Source: Seriola aureovittata
Taxonomy: Eukaryota > Chordata > Actinopteri > Carangiformes > Carangidae
DNA length: 64,000 nt
Assembly (NCBI RefSeq): GCF_021018895.1
Contig: NC_079384.1
Span: 7,200,140-7,264,139 of the forward strand
Reading direction: 5' to 3'
The translations under genes and the position numbers were made by a program. The notes under the pieces are model-generated. The model was not told the DNA's origin, did no database searches, and was given only the letters and a program-made list of their open reading frames with translations. Positions 10,903-23,500 of the stretch are shown here, piece by piece; within the stretch, counting starts at the first letter, position 1, and each line of letters begins with the position of its first letter.

Positions 10903-12549
10903 ATGTCTACAACAGCAGGACGAGTTTTCAGCGGTCTGACACGACTATCTCGAGGGATTTCAATTCATAACTCAAACGTGAGGTAAGTGTTAATCTGAGG
11001 CAGCTGATAAAAGGCATGTTGACTCTGTAATGGTGGCTCAATGACTATGTTCAATTTTTTCAGGCAACACTAAACTGTAGGTGTACTTCATTTACAGTAT
11101 AAAGAAACAGCCCATTCCAGCATTTAACGATGTTGTTTTTCTGAGAATCCATCTTTCTGTATCAAGAGCTAATTCAACCTAAAGCTCACATCACGTAAAA
11201 GCTCACAGTGACATCAGCACATACACACAAGAGAACTGTATCCCTTAAGCTGGAGTTCACGAACCCATGAAGTTATCAGTTGACACACAAAGCTCTACGT
11301 GTCTTAACATAGTGACTGAGATTTCATGAGTTTTCATTGTATACGGCGCTTAAATGTATGACTTACAAAGTGTCAAGTGAAGGTGTGTCCTACCAGTGTC
11401 CCACTTGCTTGTAAATTCACTGTTAATGGAGCATGTGCAATATTTGTCCCTAGATGACATCCTCACTGTGTCCTTTGTCTAATTCTTGGTCAACTATAGG
11501 GGGAGACACAAATGAGTGGTGGACAATATTAAAAGAATATAGACACCTGGAAATACAAAATCTTTGAGGCTGATACCCACATTAACATTTGAAAAGAATG
11601 GTGACAATGTGTTGTTATTTATTCCTTCAAATGTCATTCTTAAAGAATTGTGATTAAGATATGGAGAGACACACTAATTTACCTCAAACACATTTCCCTT
11701 TTCTGTGCTATGATTTCTTATTGGCTGATATATACTGCAGATACCAGTATATCTCGCAAAATATATTATTGGTCTGTGTACAGGCACAACCGATTTATCT
11801 ACCTCTCAAAATTACTTCTGTTTTTATCCTGTGCAAATTCAATTTTAATTTAGAATACAGCCATGTAAAAAATAATCCATTACAAATAAGTCTTAGTTAA
11901 AATATGTATTAACAGAAAAAGTAGAAGCACTTTTACTACTACTACTGTAATTATATTACTGTATATATTATTACTGGTGCAGTAATGTAAGTAGCATTTT
12001 ACTGTTGTAAAACATAATCTATAACAATGTATAACATTTTTATAATCCGATTTTATGTAAAAATACAATCCGTAAAGTCAAGTTACCAAAATGGAAATAC
12101 TCAAGTGAAGTAGTTCAAACTTATACATGAGTACTTGAAGTGTACTTAGTTACTTTGCATCACTAAATCAGCCAGTCTTAACTGATGTCTTATTTTTCTT
12201 CTTCATCAGCAGACTGAACAGTGTGCGGTCCCTAGCTCTAAGCTCTCAAAGGCCAGCGAGTTCCAAGAGGCCCACAGATGAAGAAGTGAACAATGAGCCC
12301 ATCAAGTTCTCCACAAGTAAAGCCAGTCACAGGACGTGGAAGGTCGACAACTCCATGGGGAGCCAGTTTGAGCGGCCCTGGTGGAAAGTCCTTCCTGTCA
12401 GTCTGGTAGCCATCGGCTTTCTGTTGTGGTGTGTAATGAGAGAGGAGACGGACATTGATTCAGAGCTGCAGAAGCAGCTGTATGAGCATTTACCTGGTCT
12501 GCTTTCAGAGGAAACGGAGGAGGAAGCTCAAAATAAAGAAACAAAATAA
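10903..12549 (+). CDS. uqcc4: Ubiquinol-cytochrome c reductase assembly factor 4 (CCSMST1/C16orf91 homolog)
   Basis: Two coding exons, 10903-10982 and 12213-12549 (or from 12210), give 138 or 139 aa. Exon 1 encodes MSTTAGRVFSGLTRLSRGIS, an Arg/Ser/Thr-rich acid-poor N-terminus typical of a mitochondrial targeting peptide. Exon 2 has the family core PIKFSTSKASHRTWKV, then SMG and ERPWWKVLP, directly followed by a single membrane helix (VSLVAIGFLLWCVM) and an acidic C-terminal tail. UQCC4 is an inner-membrane factor needed for complex III assembly. The start at 10903 is chosen because the upstream ATG at 10886 is in another frame. The acceptor is a tandem CAGCAG, and both choices keep frame (Ser-Arg-Leu or Arg-Leu). 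The intron carries a dispersed fish repeat. Confidence 0.93.
11905..12170. repeat. Interspersed AAGTA/TACTT-rich fish repeat in uqcc4 intron 1
   Basis: The segment contains AGTAGAAGCACTTTTACT at its left end and ACTCAAGTGAAGTAGTTC, then GTACTTGAAGTGTACTTAGT and TACTTTGCATC at its right end. The same words recur at about 54,740-54,810 and 55,800-55,890, so this is a degenerate copy of a dispersed non-autonomous element rather than unique intron sequence. Confidence 0.6.
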
Positions 12550-13122
12550 GTTAAATATGGGACTTCAGATATATATATATTTCAGGTTTTATTTATTGCA
12601 AGATGTATCAGTAGTATGCAGGCTGTGGCACCAACTCATTGTGCTGACAACATTGGTGGTGTAGCAGCAGTTAAGCCGTCCTGTACCATGGAAACTTTCT
12701 CTCAGTGAAAAATGAAAGATTGTGTTAGACCATACATTGCCTTTTGTTTCAGTTGATCAGAACATGTGGATTAAAAATGCCTCAATTTAAAAACACCCAA
12801 ATTGGGTTTAGTCTGCCTTTCTGTTGTACTGTAGCCACATGCTAATCTCTATGAATACCCATTGCAGTACTTCCTGATGTTTTGTCAGATTCCTCAACAA
12901 TATGGGACTGGCACAGACCTCAACTTTGACAGAGCACATTTGTTTAGTAGATTGTCTTAGTGAACTAGTTGGAGTTTTGTCAAGTCTTAGAATAGCCATT
13001 GATGCTGTAATGCCATCAGGGTTAACACCATTTGCTGGGGTTTGTAGTGGGGGAGGAGCTAACATACATTTGCATTGTGGCTGGTGTTGGATGTTTTTCG
13101 AGCACATTTAGATAAAGCAAAA

Positions 13123-13128
13123 AATAAA
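13123..13128 (+). terminator. Poly(A) signal AATAAA of uqcc4
   Basis: This is the first canonical AATAAA downstream of the uqcc4 stop, giving a 3' UTR of about 590 nt. It faces the minus-strand signal of the H3.3 gene about 30 bp away. Confidence 0.55.
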
Positions 13129-13158
13129 TTCAGGTCAATAATTTGAGGTAGCGGAAAG

Positions 13159-13164
13159 TTTATT
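13159..13164 (-). terminator. Poly(A) signal AATAAA of the H3.3 gene
   Basis: TTTATT on the plus strand reads AATAAA on the minus strand, about 330 nt after the H3.3 stop. This polyadenylated 3' end fits a replication-independent histone gene; no histone stem-loop is evident near the stop. Confidence 0.65.
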
Positions 13165-13493
13165 TACAGCACAAGAAATCCTATGACATGCACACACAGG
13201 ATTAAAGATCCAGAATCTAAAATAGATTTGCAAACCTGAGAAAGGCAGTGGAATATTTTGCTTTTCAGCATTTACAGATATGCAGCTCTATTCTACAGTA
13301 AATACGACAATTGAAAGAAAGTTGAGAGTGAAATGAAAAATACAAAAAAAAAAAAGAGAAAGAAATACATGCCTGAAACTACAAATGACAAATTAAGTGG
13401 TACACATGCTGGTAATAATTCAAGATTTACAAAACAAACCCCAGTCAGTCCCTGCCACCCCCCAATCCCCACTAAAAAGATAAAATCCATCAT

Positions 13494-14344
<851 letters not shown>

Positions 14345-15126
14345 TCACCTGCAGGTCTGAAAAACAAACAATAGATGAGGTGAACAAATACATTTTATTC
14401 ACTGCCAGCATGGTTATACTTTAACCTTCACTGGACCGAGTCTCCGCCTCAGGGAAAGTACGTTCACGCTAAGCAGTTTTACCGATGACACACAGGAGTC
14501 ACAGCCTCCTTCGAAGGAGATAAATATATGCCGTTCAATTTATAAGCTATAGCTAGAGATAAAAACGAGGCTAAGTAACGTTAAGAGACGGAATTTGTTA
14601 TTTGGCAGTGGGATGCCTCTCAATTAGTCATATACACAAGTATAACCTTCCCATAACGCATAAATGGTTTTAATTAAAAAACGGCTCCTAAGCCCCGCCA
14701 CCATTAAGCTATGGGAGACACACACGTTTCTTTGCTGTTGTTAGCGAGCAAATTTAACGCTAGCTAGACGGTTGCAAAATGGCGCCAGCTACCAGAGGCT
14801 TACATTAATTTAAACACCGTTGCCCGCTAAAGCAACTTAAACATAACCATACAAGTGAAGTAAATTCTTATTCGCGGTTTAGTTGCGATTGTGATAAAAC
14901 AAGTTTGTCGATAAGCAAAGTTTGTAAAGAGCAGCTTAATGGCGGTAACAGTTAGCCAACTGGCTAAGGCGCGCTCCGTTTTTGTCAACTGACTGACGAT
15001 TAACACCAGAGCAACCGTGTTTTAATGTTTCTTGACGACCTGGAATTCAAAGTAAACCATATACTTGATCACCATGAACAATCAATGTCCAAAAACAATA
15101 TAGTAATAGTATACCCTTCACGTTAC

Positions 15127-15305
15127 CGTTTGTTTTTATTTTCCGGGAAGGCAGCGTGTCCTCGTTGCTTGTCGGGCAATGGCAATAACCGGGGGGGTGA
15201 GCAGGAGGTGGTATTTATAGTTTGAGAGAAGCGGAGCATGAAGTCCCGCCCCGGAAGCTATAGGACTGGTCTAGACTGAAATCCCTGACGGAATGTGATT
15301 GGTGG
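15127..15305 (-). promoter_or_regulatory. H3.3 promoter with TATA and CCAAT boxes, and first non-coding exon
   Basis: On the minus strand TATAAATA lies at 15219-15212 and CCAATC at 15302-15297. The expected start of transcription is about 15,180. A donor (GTAACG) begins at 15126, giving a short 5' UTR exon of about 15,127-15,180 that would splice to the acceptor before 14356. The surrounding 14.4-15.2 kb is intron 1 with no other feature seen. Start-site placement is inferred. Confidence 0.65.
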
Positions 15306-15309
15306 AGAA

Positions 15310-16289
15310 ATAAACTAGGATCGCCGCCACTGCTTTTGAAAAAAAAATGGGAAAAAAGTGCCTTTTTTTATATTGAACTATCTACACGTTTATTTATTCA
15401 TTTATGAACCTGAAACTGCTTCTTCTTACACCGCAAAGTTTTGCCATTAGCTTTTGGTTCTTCATCCGTAGGACTTTCCACACCATCTCTTAAAATACAA
15501 ATTCTCTTAATTAAATGGAGCAAAAGGTAACAATGCTCTCCCCTTTCAACAAGAGGTAGGCTGTGTAATGTGTAGAAATAAGTGTCTTACCTTTAGCTGA
15601 TGCCAGGGGAAAAAACTTGGTTCATGGCAGGTGATGGACAGGGGACAAGTCATACCCTAAAATCACAGGGGATATTCTGTTTGTATGCACACTTTCAAAA
15701 AAGTAATATTTGGTTGTAACTTGAAATATAAGATAGAATTTTACATAGAGCCCCCCAAAACAAAACAAGACAAAACAAAACAACAACAAAAAAAACAATA
15801 ACAAAACTCATCACGGAATTGTTTTAACAAAAGGAAGTGAGTCAAATTCCTCTTATTTTGTAATAGTGTAATAGTACTGCAAACACAGCTCAATGAATAC
15901 TGTACTTCCACAAGTCATTGTGTGAAGACCTGAGTTACTACAACAAATTCAGCATCATGCTTCTCCGGACAGAACCTGGATGGTGTCCCCATTGGTTTCC
16001 TAGCTCAACATCTGTTTGGGTAACACCCCATACAGTCCTAAGATGTGGTCAACCATCGGACAACAGAGAAAGGACACAAACAATCTGATCCTTTGTGTCT
16101 GTGTTAAAAGAGGAGGGTTCAGCAGGAAGCTGATACAGAGATCACGCAGACAGCCTGGTGACAAATCCAGTTTGTTTCTTTGTTGTTAAAATTAACCCTT
16201 ACTCTCAAGCCAGCTGTATTAGCATAGAGTGATTACAGCCTTTTTACTAGTGCAAATTTGTTGAAAGTTCTACTTTTTCTTTTACACTT
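15310..16289. other. Spacer with low-complexity sequence
   Basis: No exon or RNA gene was recognised. An A-rich CAAAACAAAACAA tract lies at about 15,768-15,808. The remainder is unremarkable AT-rich sequence upstream of the anks3 pseudo-exon segment. Confidence 0.4.
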
Positions 16290-16865
16290 ATTACATAAAA
16301 TAACAACTGGTTTACCTGCCTCCAACAAGTTTCAAATATCTGCAAGTTGATTTTCATATTGTAAAATCAATGAAAAAAAAAAGCTGTCTATGAAATACAA
16401 TCAAAAATTCAGATGTTGTAACACTGTTATTCAGGGAGTGAAAAGCTTTCTGTTTTTCTTACCACAAAAGCAAGATGCTGAGTTGGAGCTGAAGGACTCT
16501 CTGGGTTGGACTGCTCTGCTCCAAAGCAGGAGCACAGGCCACCAGCAGATGGTCAAGTTCCTTCTGGATAATAATGCTGGTGCTAATGTCAAGTGAATGT
16601 CTTCATTCATCCCATTACTTCTGCAAACACTCCATCCACACACTGAGTTTTTCATGGATTTTCCTTTCATCCACAGGGAGCCAGGATCTGGTTTCACTCC
16701 CCTGACGGAGGCTGCTGCTTCTGGACATGAAATATACTCATTCATCATATTCAGTACCTGCTTGATCAAGTGTGTAGGTTACTGTCTACAAAACATGATC
16801 TTTGCATTTCAAATAGTGTGCTAAAGCACCAGAAAAAGTACACAGAAGGACTTACATATAGGAGG
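16290..16865 (+). pseudogene. Partial duplicate of anks3 exons 3-4 with flanking introns
   Basis: This block is a diverged copy, in the same orientation, of anks3 sequence at about 21,270-21,780. It covers the intron before exon 3 (TCCAACAA and GTGAAAAGCTTT), exon 3 (copy 16,472-16,592), the intron between, exon 4 (copy 16,678-16,770) and part of the next intron. The copy encodes AELELKDSLGWTAL, with HQQMVKFLLDNN preserved. The parent FHCTSTG has become LQSRSTG. The exon 4 copy has an insertion of about 12 bp and a one-base loss at the HEIIVQYLLDH site, shifting the frame. Its donor has changed from GTGAGT to GTGTGT, and the exon 3 donor from GTGAGT to GTGAAT. The copy also has about 70-90 bp of extra sequence in its upstream intron. 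It lacks the rest of the gene and is not expected to function. Confidence 0.88.
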
Positions 16866-17352
16866 AATTGTGTTTGCTTTGATTCAAACTTGTACCTAAC
16901 GCTTTAGAGCATTGTATGTGTGTGTAGTAAAAGTATGTTTTTTACGGCTATAGATACATTTTTTATTTATTTATCAGCAAGCTAATTCACTGTAACGTCT
17001 GCCTATGTATGTTTTAGTATGTCATGATTAAACACAGTGATAAAAAATAAATTATATACAAACAGAGAAGCCGACCAACTGGGTCAAATACTAACCAAGC
17101 GGAACGACAAGCGGAACGGAAATATTACCAGACGGACCTATTCTTCAGACGCACCAGAGGTAAGTTGTCACAAAACATTTCCGAAAACATCTTTGGTTGT
17201 TCTGAACAAAACCATTTGATGGACATTAAGAAAACAGACGTATTTTAAAAACGCTAGCTAAAACTTGTGCCAGTTCCGTGGAGAATGTCTTTACTCCCGA
17301 GGCGTCGAGTTAAATAGTCGAAGAGGAATCCTGCAACACTAGAAGAGTCAGC
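16866..17352 (+). promoter_or_regulatory. Promoter and 5' leader region of the C8orf33 homolog
   Basis: The interval holds a likely non-coding exon ending ACCAGAG at 17,160 before a strong GTAAGT donor, with a short direct repeat AAGCGGAACG just upstream (near 17,097 and 17,111). The coding start at 17,353 lies 190 nt further on, so either two alternative first exons or an intron in the leader is possible. Confidence 0.35.
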
Positions 17353-19091
17353 ATGGCCGAGCAAAGGCTGCTGTTCATAGGTAAATAATCATTTAATTAC
17401 ATGTCGGTGTCTGGTCTATCATAGGTCGTTATTGGCAACAAAACGTGGATATAAATCGCTTGAGTGTTGGCGCGCTTCGTCTAAAATAGTTCTCAATTTA
17501 ATTTAACTGAAATTAACTCGACTTATTAGTGGCCTGAAATGTTTTTATTCACCTTTCTTTATGTTGCACATCTGTCTGTATCTTTTACAATTAAAGGGAG
17601 AGTAAGTCTTAAGATAGTCAGTGCAAGTCAAAGTCAATGCAATGCAAACCAATGTCAGGTTGTGGGTCTGTTCATTCAACAGATATTGAACCGACTTCAG
17701 ACAGCTCCGCTTCTGCTGGAGGCAGAGCTGAGAAACGCCTCTGGACACGTAGTGAAAACACCTTCAGATTCAACTTCCTCCCTGGCTGCTCTCCAGCACT
17801 TGAGGAGAAAACATCTCCATCAGACAGGACCGAGCCAGCGAGGAGCCACATATCCTTTACCGGAGAGGGATCTGCTTTTGCCTTCAATTTCCAAATCCCT
17901 GGTGATACACCTGTAGAAGACATGGAGACAGGAGAGACCCCAGACACGTCTTCTCAAGGAAGCCAACGGACCGTCCAAGAGGAAAAGCCTTCCTCGCTGC
18001 AGGAGGATAACTCTACACCTGAACTGTCAGTGCAAACCAAAGCAAAGAAGAAGAAGAAGAAATCTGGAAAGAAAAACGCCTCAGAATGCAGCGAGGCACA
18101 ACAGATGCCGGCTGAGGGGAGTCAAGGAGATGAAGACACACAGCTGGTCAGTGTGAAATGTTTTCCTCTAAAGTAATCATGTTGGTTTCTGGTTGATTCA
18201 TTGATTTGATGATGATGATGTGATGATATGAATGTGACTGTGTGTTTCAGAGTGCAGAAGAGCAGCTGAACAGACAGCTGGACTGGTGCATCGAGCAACT
18301 GGAACTGGGAATGAGATCCCAGAAGGGCACGCCGAAACAGAGTTAGTGGGATGTTAACCTTACACAGCATAGGGCTTGTATTGTGTGTAGTATGAGTATA
18401 GCAGGATAAAGCTTATAAACACAAAGAGATAAATGGAGTGGCCTGTAGTTAGATGTCATTATACAGATAAAGTATCCTGATACAAATGATCTGTTACTAC
18501 CGGGTGTAAATGGGATTTAGGCCTGAATAGAGCTATACAACTGAATGTGATAGATACTGAATTGCTTTGAGGTGTGACACCTTGATTATGTTTTCCCGGT
18601 AGAGGAGGACGCCTCTCGTGCCCTGAAGACTCTACGTAGCTCCAAAGCTCCCCTGGTCAAGAAACGGCAGGTGATGAGAGCCATGACTGGAGAGTACAGG
18701 AAAAAAATGGAAGAGGAGAAGAACAAACAGTTCAAGCTCATTCAGAGCGGTGAGTGGATCGTAGCAGTAGACTCATCTGAACAATAAAAATTGCAATTTG
18801 TAAAAAAAAAGGTTTACCTTTGAACTGTGAAAGTGTTGCAGTGCAGTGAATTGATGGGTTTCTCTGTTCCCAACAGAAATTGCATCAGCTCAGGTCAAAG
18901 TTGTGTCAGATTCCCCAAAGAAGTCTGTTTTCTGCCAGAGAGCTAAAGTCAAAACCCAGACCCCAAACTCAGAGGAGAACCCGCAGGAAACTGAAGCCCA
19001 GGATACAGGCCTGACACCAGAGACTCAGGAGGAGACATCAGCTTTTGTCTTTACTCCTTCAAAGGACAAGTTTCGCTTCAATTTTCTATGA
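17353..19091 (+). CDS. UPF0488 / C8orf33 homolog
   Basis: Five coding exons, 17353-17380, 17683-18146, 18251-18341, 18603-18749 and 18877-19091, stay in frame and give about 314 aa. The first exon encodes MAEQRLLFI. The second is disordered, with two copies of an F-x-F-N-F motif (FRFNFLP and FAFNFQIP) and a Lys-rich stretch. The conserved core is LDWCIEQLELGMRSQ and PKQKEDASRALKTLR, then KAPLVKKRQVM. The protein ends KDKFRFNFL, which matches the human C8orf33 ending EEFRFNFF from memory. The repeated FxFNF tails may be short linear interaction motifs; that is inference. Function of the family is not established. The donor of exon 2 is GTCAGT and that of exon 3 is GTTAGT, weaker than consensus but supported by phase and homology. 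Confidence 0.88.
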
Positions 19092-19308
19092 GTTTTTTTT
19101 TTTTTTAAACCTGAAGATAAACTTTTCACCATGGGTTATGTTGGACTGTACTTGGACAGTCTGGTCTGAGCTGGACATTCTTTGAGTCAGAAACAATGTT
19201 AAGCAGATAAAACAAGGGGCTGCACTGGAGATAAACGGAGAAAAAATATTATATCACAGTGCTAATATTCAAAAGCTTCAACTGATTGCTCCTTGTACTT
19301 TGTGTCTA

Positions 19309-19314
19309 AATAAA
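19309..19314 (+). terminator. Poly(A) signal AATAAA of the C8orf33 homolog
   Basis: Canonical AATAAA in an AT-rich context, about 220 nt after the stop at 19,089-19,091. A second AATAAA lies near 19,605. Confidence 0.55.
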
Positions 19315-19699
19315 TAACTTTGTATTTTTGTTTGCATTGTTTTTATTTATTATGAATGTGTAAGATTATAACAACCTTAATGTAAGGCATGATTTGTGAT
19401 ATCTGTGTACCATACTTGCATAACATTTTTATAGTTAAACCTTTTGAATTTTATGTAGTTTTCCTCATCAGTAGCTGTTACATTGAGGTCAGGTCAATCC
19501 ACAGGGAAGTTTTCGTTTTTTGCTACAGGTTGTAATGTAAGATGTTTTTAGTGATTGCTGAATTTATCATAGACATATCACATACATTTGCTAGTTAATG
19601 TTAATAAAGCTACATGTTTTGTAAATAGTGCCACTTCATCATTGCCTGACATACTGGTTCTGTCTTTTTGTCTTGTGGCCTCAAAATGAACTTATCTGA

Positions 19700-20533
19700 G
19701 TGTTGACAGGTGTTCTGAGCAGTCCAACTTTTTGTTTTTGGATTTTTTCATTTTAAGGCACACGGAGGTGAACGTATCTATTATTTCAGATTGACGCTTT
19801 TTTTCCCTGCTGACCCCACAGATTTTTCCTGGGACCCCTTGAGGGCTCCTCACCTCCCAGGTTGGTAAGACTAAACCAAACAACATACAAACCCAGCTTT
19901 TTTTTTTTTTTTCTCCAACAGACACTGCTGTTGGTTTAAGCATAGACTAGATAAGACAACAAAACGCAAAAAGTTCAGGGTCAAGATAGTAAGTAACATA
20001 ATAACATAAGTTCCGTCAAACAGGAAAGGGCGGGGTGTGGTTCAACACGAGCACAATTGAGTGTGACACACAAAACAAAAAACTTTGAACCGCTGAGAAA
20101 ACAAACGACCTGTTGCTTGTAAGTTTTGAACTAATTTGTTTACAGTGTGAAGTATTAGTTAGTTTAGGTTGTTGTTTGGTTGTAGTGTAGATGTAGGTTG
20201 GGGAGAGGTTTATACCGGGGTCGTCGTTGTCTCGCTAAGCTAACGTTACACAAGCTAAAAGAACAAAGTTTAGAGTTAGCTAGAGCTGGTAAAGACATAG
20301 ATTAACTTTAAAATAACTGCAAGTCAGAAGCAAATATCATTCAGTATTGTCCGTATGTTTATTATAAACTAAATCCCACGACACTAAGCGACTGTTTCTG
20401 TCTGATATTCAGACAATGAGCCTTTAAAGTGTGAATTCAGGGTTTTGTACTTTTGATCATATCATGGCGGAGCTCAGTCGCAGGACCACCTCTTGTTTTC
20501 AGGTGTCAGGGGGGACGTGTGAAGAGGTGGGAA
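19700..20533 (+). promoter_or_regulatory. anks3 promoter and leader region
   Basis: A GGGCGGGG GC box lies at 20,028-20,035, about 500 bp upstream of the anks3 start codon. The downstream sequence is a probable transcribed leader. No TATA box or ORF of note was seen, and the transcription start is not determinable. Confidence 0.4.
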
Positions 20534-23500
20534 ATGTCTGAGCTAAGCGACGAGGCCAGTGAATCGGAGCAGCTGGGTGCCAGCCTCTCCCTGTGGCTGG
20601 GTGACTCCGTGATGCGACCTGAGGAGCTGGATGTTCCTCTGGACCTCCACACCGCCTGCTCCATCGGCCAGTACGACGTGGTGACAGAGTGCATCAAAAA
20701 GTGGGTTCCTAAGAACGCAGACACTCCCCAGATGTGCACCTTTCCTCCACAACCTATACATATATGATCTGGTTTGTTTTCAGGCGTGAGGTGAACCTGG
20801 ATGGCAAGAACATTGGAGGATGGACCCCACTGATGTATGCGTCATACATTGGACATGACAACATTGCAAATCTTCTGCTGGAGGCCGGTGTGAATGTAAA
20901 TGCTACCACTGCCAAAGGTCTAACCCCGTTGATGCTAGCAGCAAGCTGTGGCAATGAAAGTATTTCATACTTCCTGCTTCAGGTACAAAATGGTTCTGTT
21001 CCCAATATTTAATAGAGTTTTATCTTTTGAATGGACTAGTACCACACAATGTGGACACTTCACAGGACAAAGTGAGAGAATACAATGTGACTTGTTTGTG
21101 AGATGCATTGCATCTGTTAACTGTGTTGATGGAAAATCAAACACAGAAGGGAAAGTATAAGCAAACATCAACACCATCAATGTTTTGTGATGCAAATGTT
21201 TGCTGTTTGGATGCCCAAAAGCCAGATGTTTAACCATCCTTAAATGTTTTGACAAAAAGGGCCAAGTCTAATTTATGCAAAATAACACAACTGGCTTGCC
21301 CGCTTCCAACAACAGATTCTATGTTGTAACACTTTTATTCAGACAGTGAAAAGCTTTGTTTTTCTTACCCCCAAAAGCAAGGTGCTGAGTTGGAGCTGAA
21401 GGACTCTCTGGGCTGGACGGCTCTGTTCCACTGCACTAGCACTGGCCACCAGCAGATGGTCAAGTTCCTGCTGGATAATAATGCTGATGCTAACATCAAG
21501 TGAGTGTCTTCATTCATCCCGATACTTCTGCAAACACTTCATCCATACACCGAGTTATTCACAACCTTTTCTTTCATCCACAGAGAGCCAGGGTCTGGTT
21601 TCACTCCCCTGATGGAGGCTGCTGCTTCTGGACATGAAATCATAGTTCAGTATCTGCTCGATCATGTGAGTAGGTTACGGTTACTTAATACACTAAACAT
21701 GCTCTTTGCTGTTCTTGTGTCAGATATTGAGCTGCAGCACCAGAATGTAAACAGAAGGATTTACCTGCCATATAGGATGTTTGATTAAGGAGTAACATAA
21801 AGAAGGACCAGTCCTGCTGACTCGCCCCTTATGGTGTTGACGTCTGACATCTGTTTGTTTTATCCATTAACAGAAAGTTAAAGTAGAAGATCGCAATGCT
21901 AAAGGAGAGACTGCTCGTGCCCTAGCAATGATGTATGGCTATACCAAGATCGTCAGCCTCATTGACTCACGTTCTCCAAGGATCAAGCCAGGTACTTGTC
22001 TCAACAGCTTAATTTGTTATTGTTTGTTTTTGATAAATAAGTTGTAATTCTTTCTTTTGTCTTTCACTTTCTGATCCATCCTTTCAGGACACTTTGAGGA
22101 CCTGAGCTCCTCTGAGGACTCGGACAGCCCACCCCCGAGGATTAGGCCTAGAAACCGAACTAAAGGCATCAGCATCCACGATGGGCCTCAGGCCATTGCA
22201 AAGTTCCGAGTAGGAGGCACGAGCAAACTGTGTGGTAGTGTCATACTTGTTGCACATAATATACCCATTCTGCCAGGATTTTAGTTGTTAAGTCAAATTT
22301 ACACAACTTCAAAAAAGGAAAGTCTCAATCAGTGGCATGCTGCTATTCATTATTATAGTTGTGGGTGAGACAGCAGTTTAATGTTGCTCTTCTCCTCACA
22401 GAGCCTCCTGCTGTGCCACCAGGCTACATGACGGTCCGTGATATTGGTGAACAGAGTGAGGGCCTCTGCTACCGTGACGTGACCTCGCCTATCAACGAGC
22501 TGGACGGCCAGAGCAACAGCAGCAGAGGCGAGAGGCATATGACTACCCATAAAAGACTACCTGAAATGCATAACTGAAATAGTTACATGTGTCTATGAAA
22601 TAAATTAAGAGTTATTATGATCAGTTATTAAAGTGAAGTAACATAGGGGGCATTTTTAGAAATCCTTTGGCACTGGCTGTAATGGTTTGTCTTTCCAAGC
22701 AATTGTAATATTTTCTCTGTTACTGTTGCAGATGATAGTCCATTCTTTGAAAATGACATGCCCACCATGAGGAGCAGCAGTAGCAGCAGCGAAGGCCTGC
22801 CTCATGTGATTGGCCTCAACTGGGAAGGCTCTGTGGAGAGTAATGAGGTGAACATAAGAGCACAGGAATCCCACTGTTATGGAGGGAAACAACACATTTT
22901 TTTGATATGCAGTCACAGATAGATGTATCTTTGTCCACCAGGACTCTGACCCATGCAAGAAGAGCAGCTCTCGCAGAGTAAATAAGGGTCATCACTCGAA
23001 AGGAAAGAGTCGCCATGGAAGCAACGATGCAGCTCACTCCAGTGGCGCAGGGAACTGTGTCATACGTTCACATATTGTTCCTCCGCCCTCCTACACCGGT
23101 CCAAAGGTATGTCTGCATTTGTACAGTTTTTAAATCAACTAATAATGTGATCTAGATGGTGTGTGGTTCATGGCCAGTTTATTTGTGTCTTTAGTTCTTC
23201 ACTAGACCTATAATCTCTTGTTCCTGTAGGATCTGGCAGAGTTCTTGGAGCAGATCGGCTTCTCTAAGTATCTCCCAATACTTGAAGAGCAAGATATTGA
23301 TCTGCGGATATTTCTCACCCTGACGGAAAATGATCTCAAAGAAATAGGGATCACGTAAGAGTCCTCGGGCCACTCTTTCACATGTACCCTGAATATAAAA
23401 TGTTTGTATTTTTCTTTTGGCATGGAATAATATATTCTCTCGTTTACCAGATTGTTTGGACCCAAGCGTAAGATGACCTCAGCTATTGCAAGGTGGCACA

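Noticed and set aside
10886..10960. Upstream ATG at 10886 as the uqcc4 start
   Set aside because: It is in a different reading frame from the conserved exon 2 core.
17539..17916. Alternative plus-strand ORF overlapping C8orf33 exon 2
   Set aside because: The other frame carries the conserved protein and joins in phase to exons 1 and 3.
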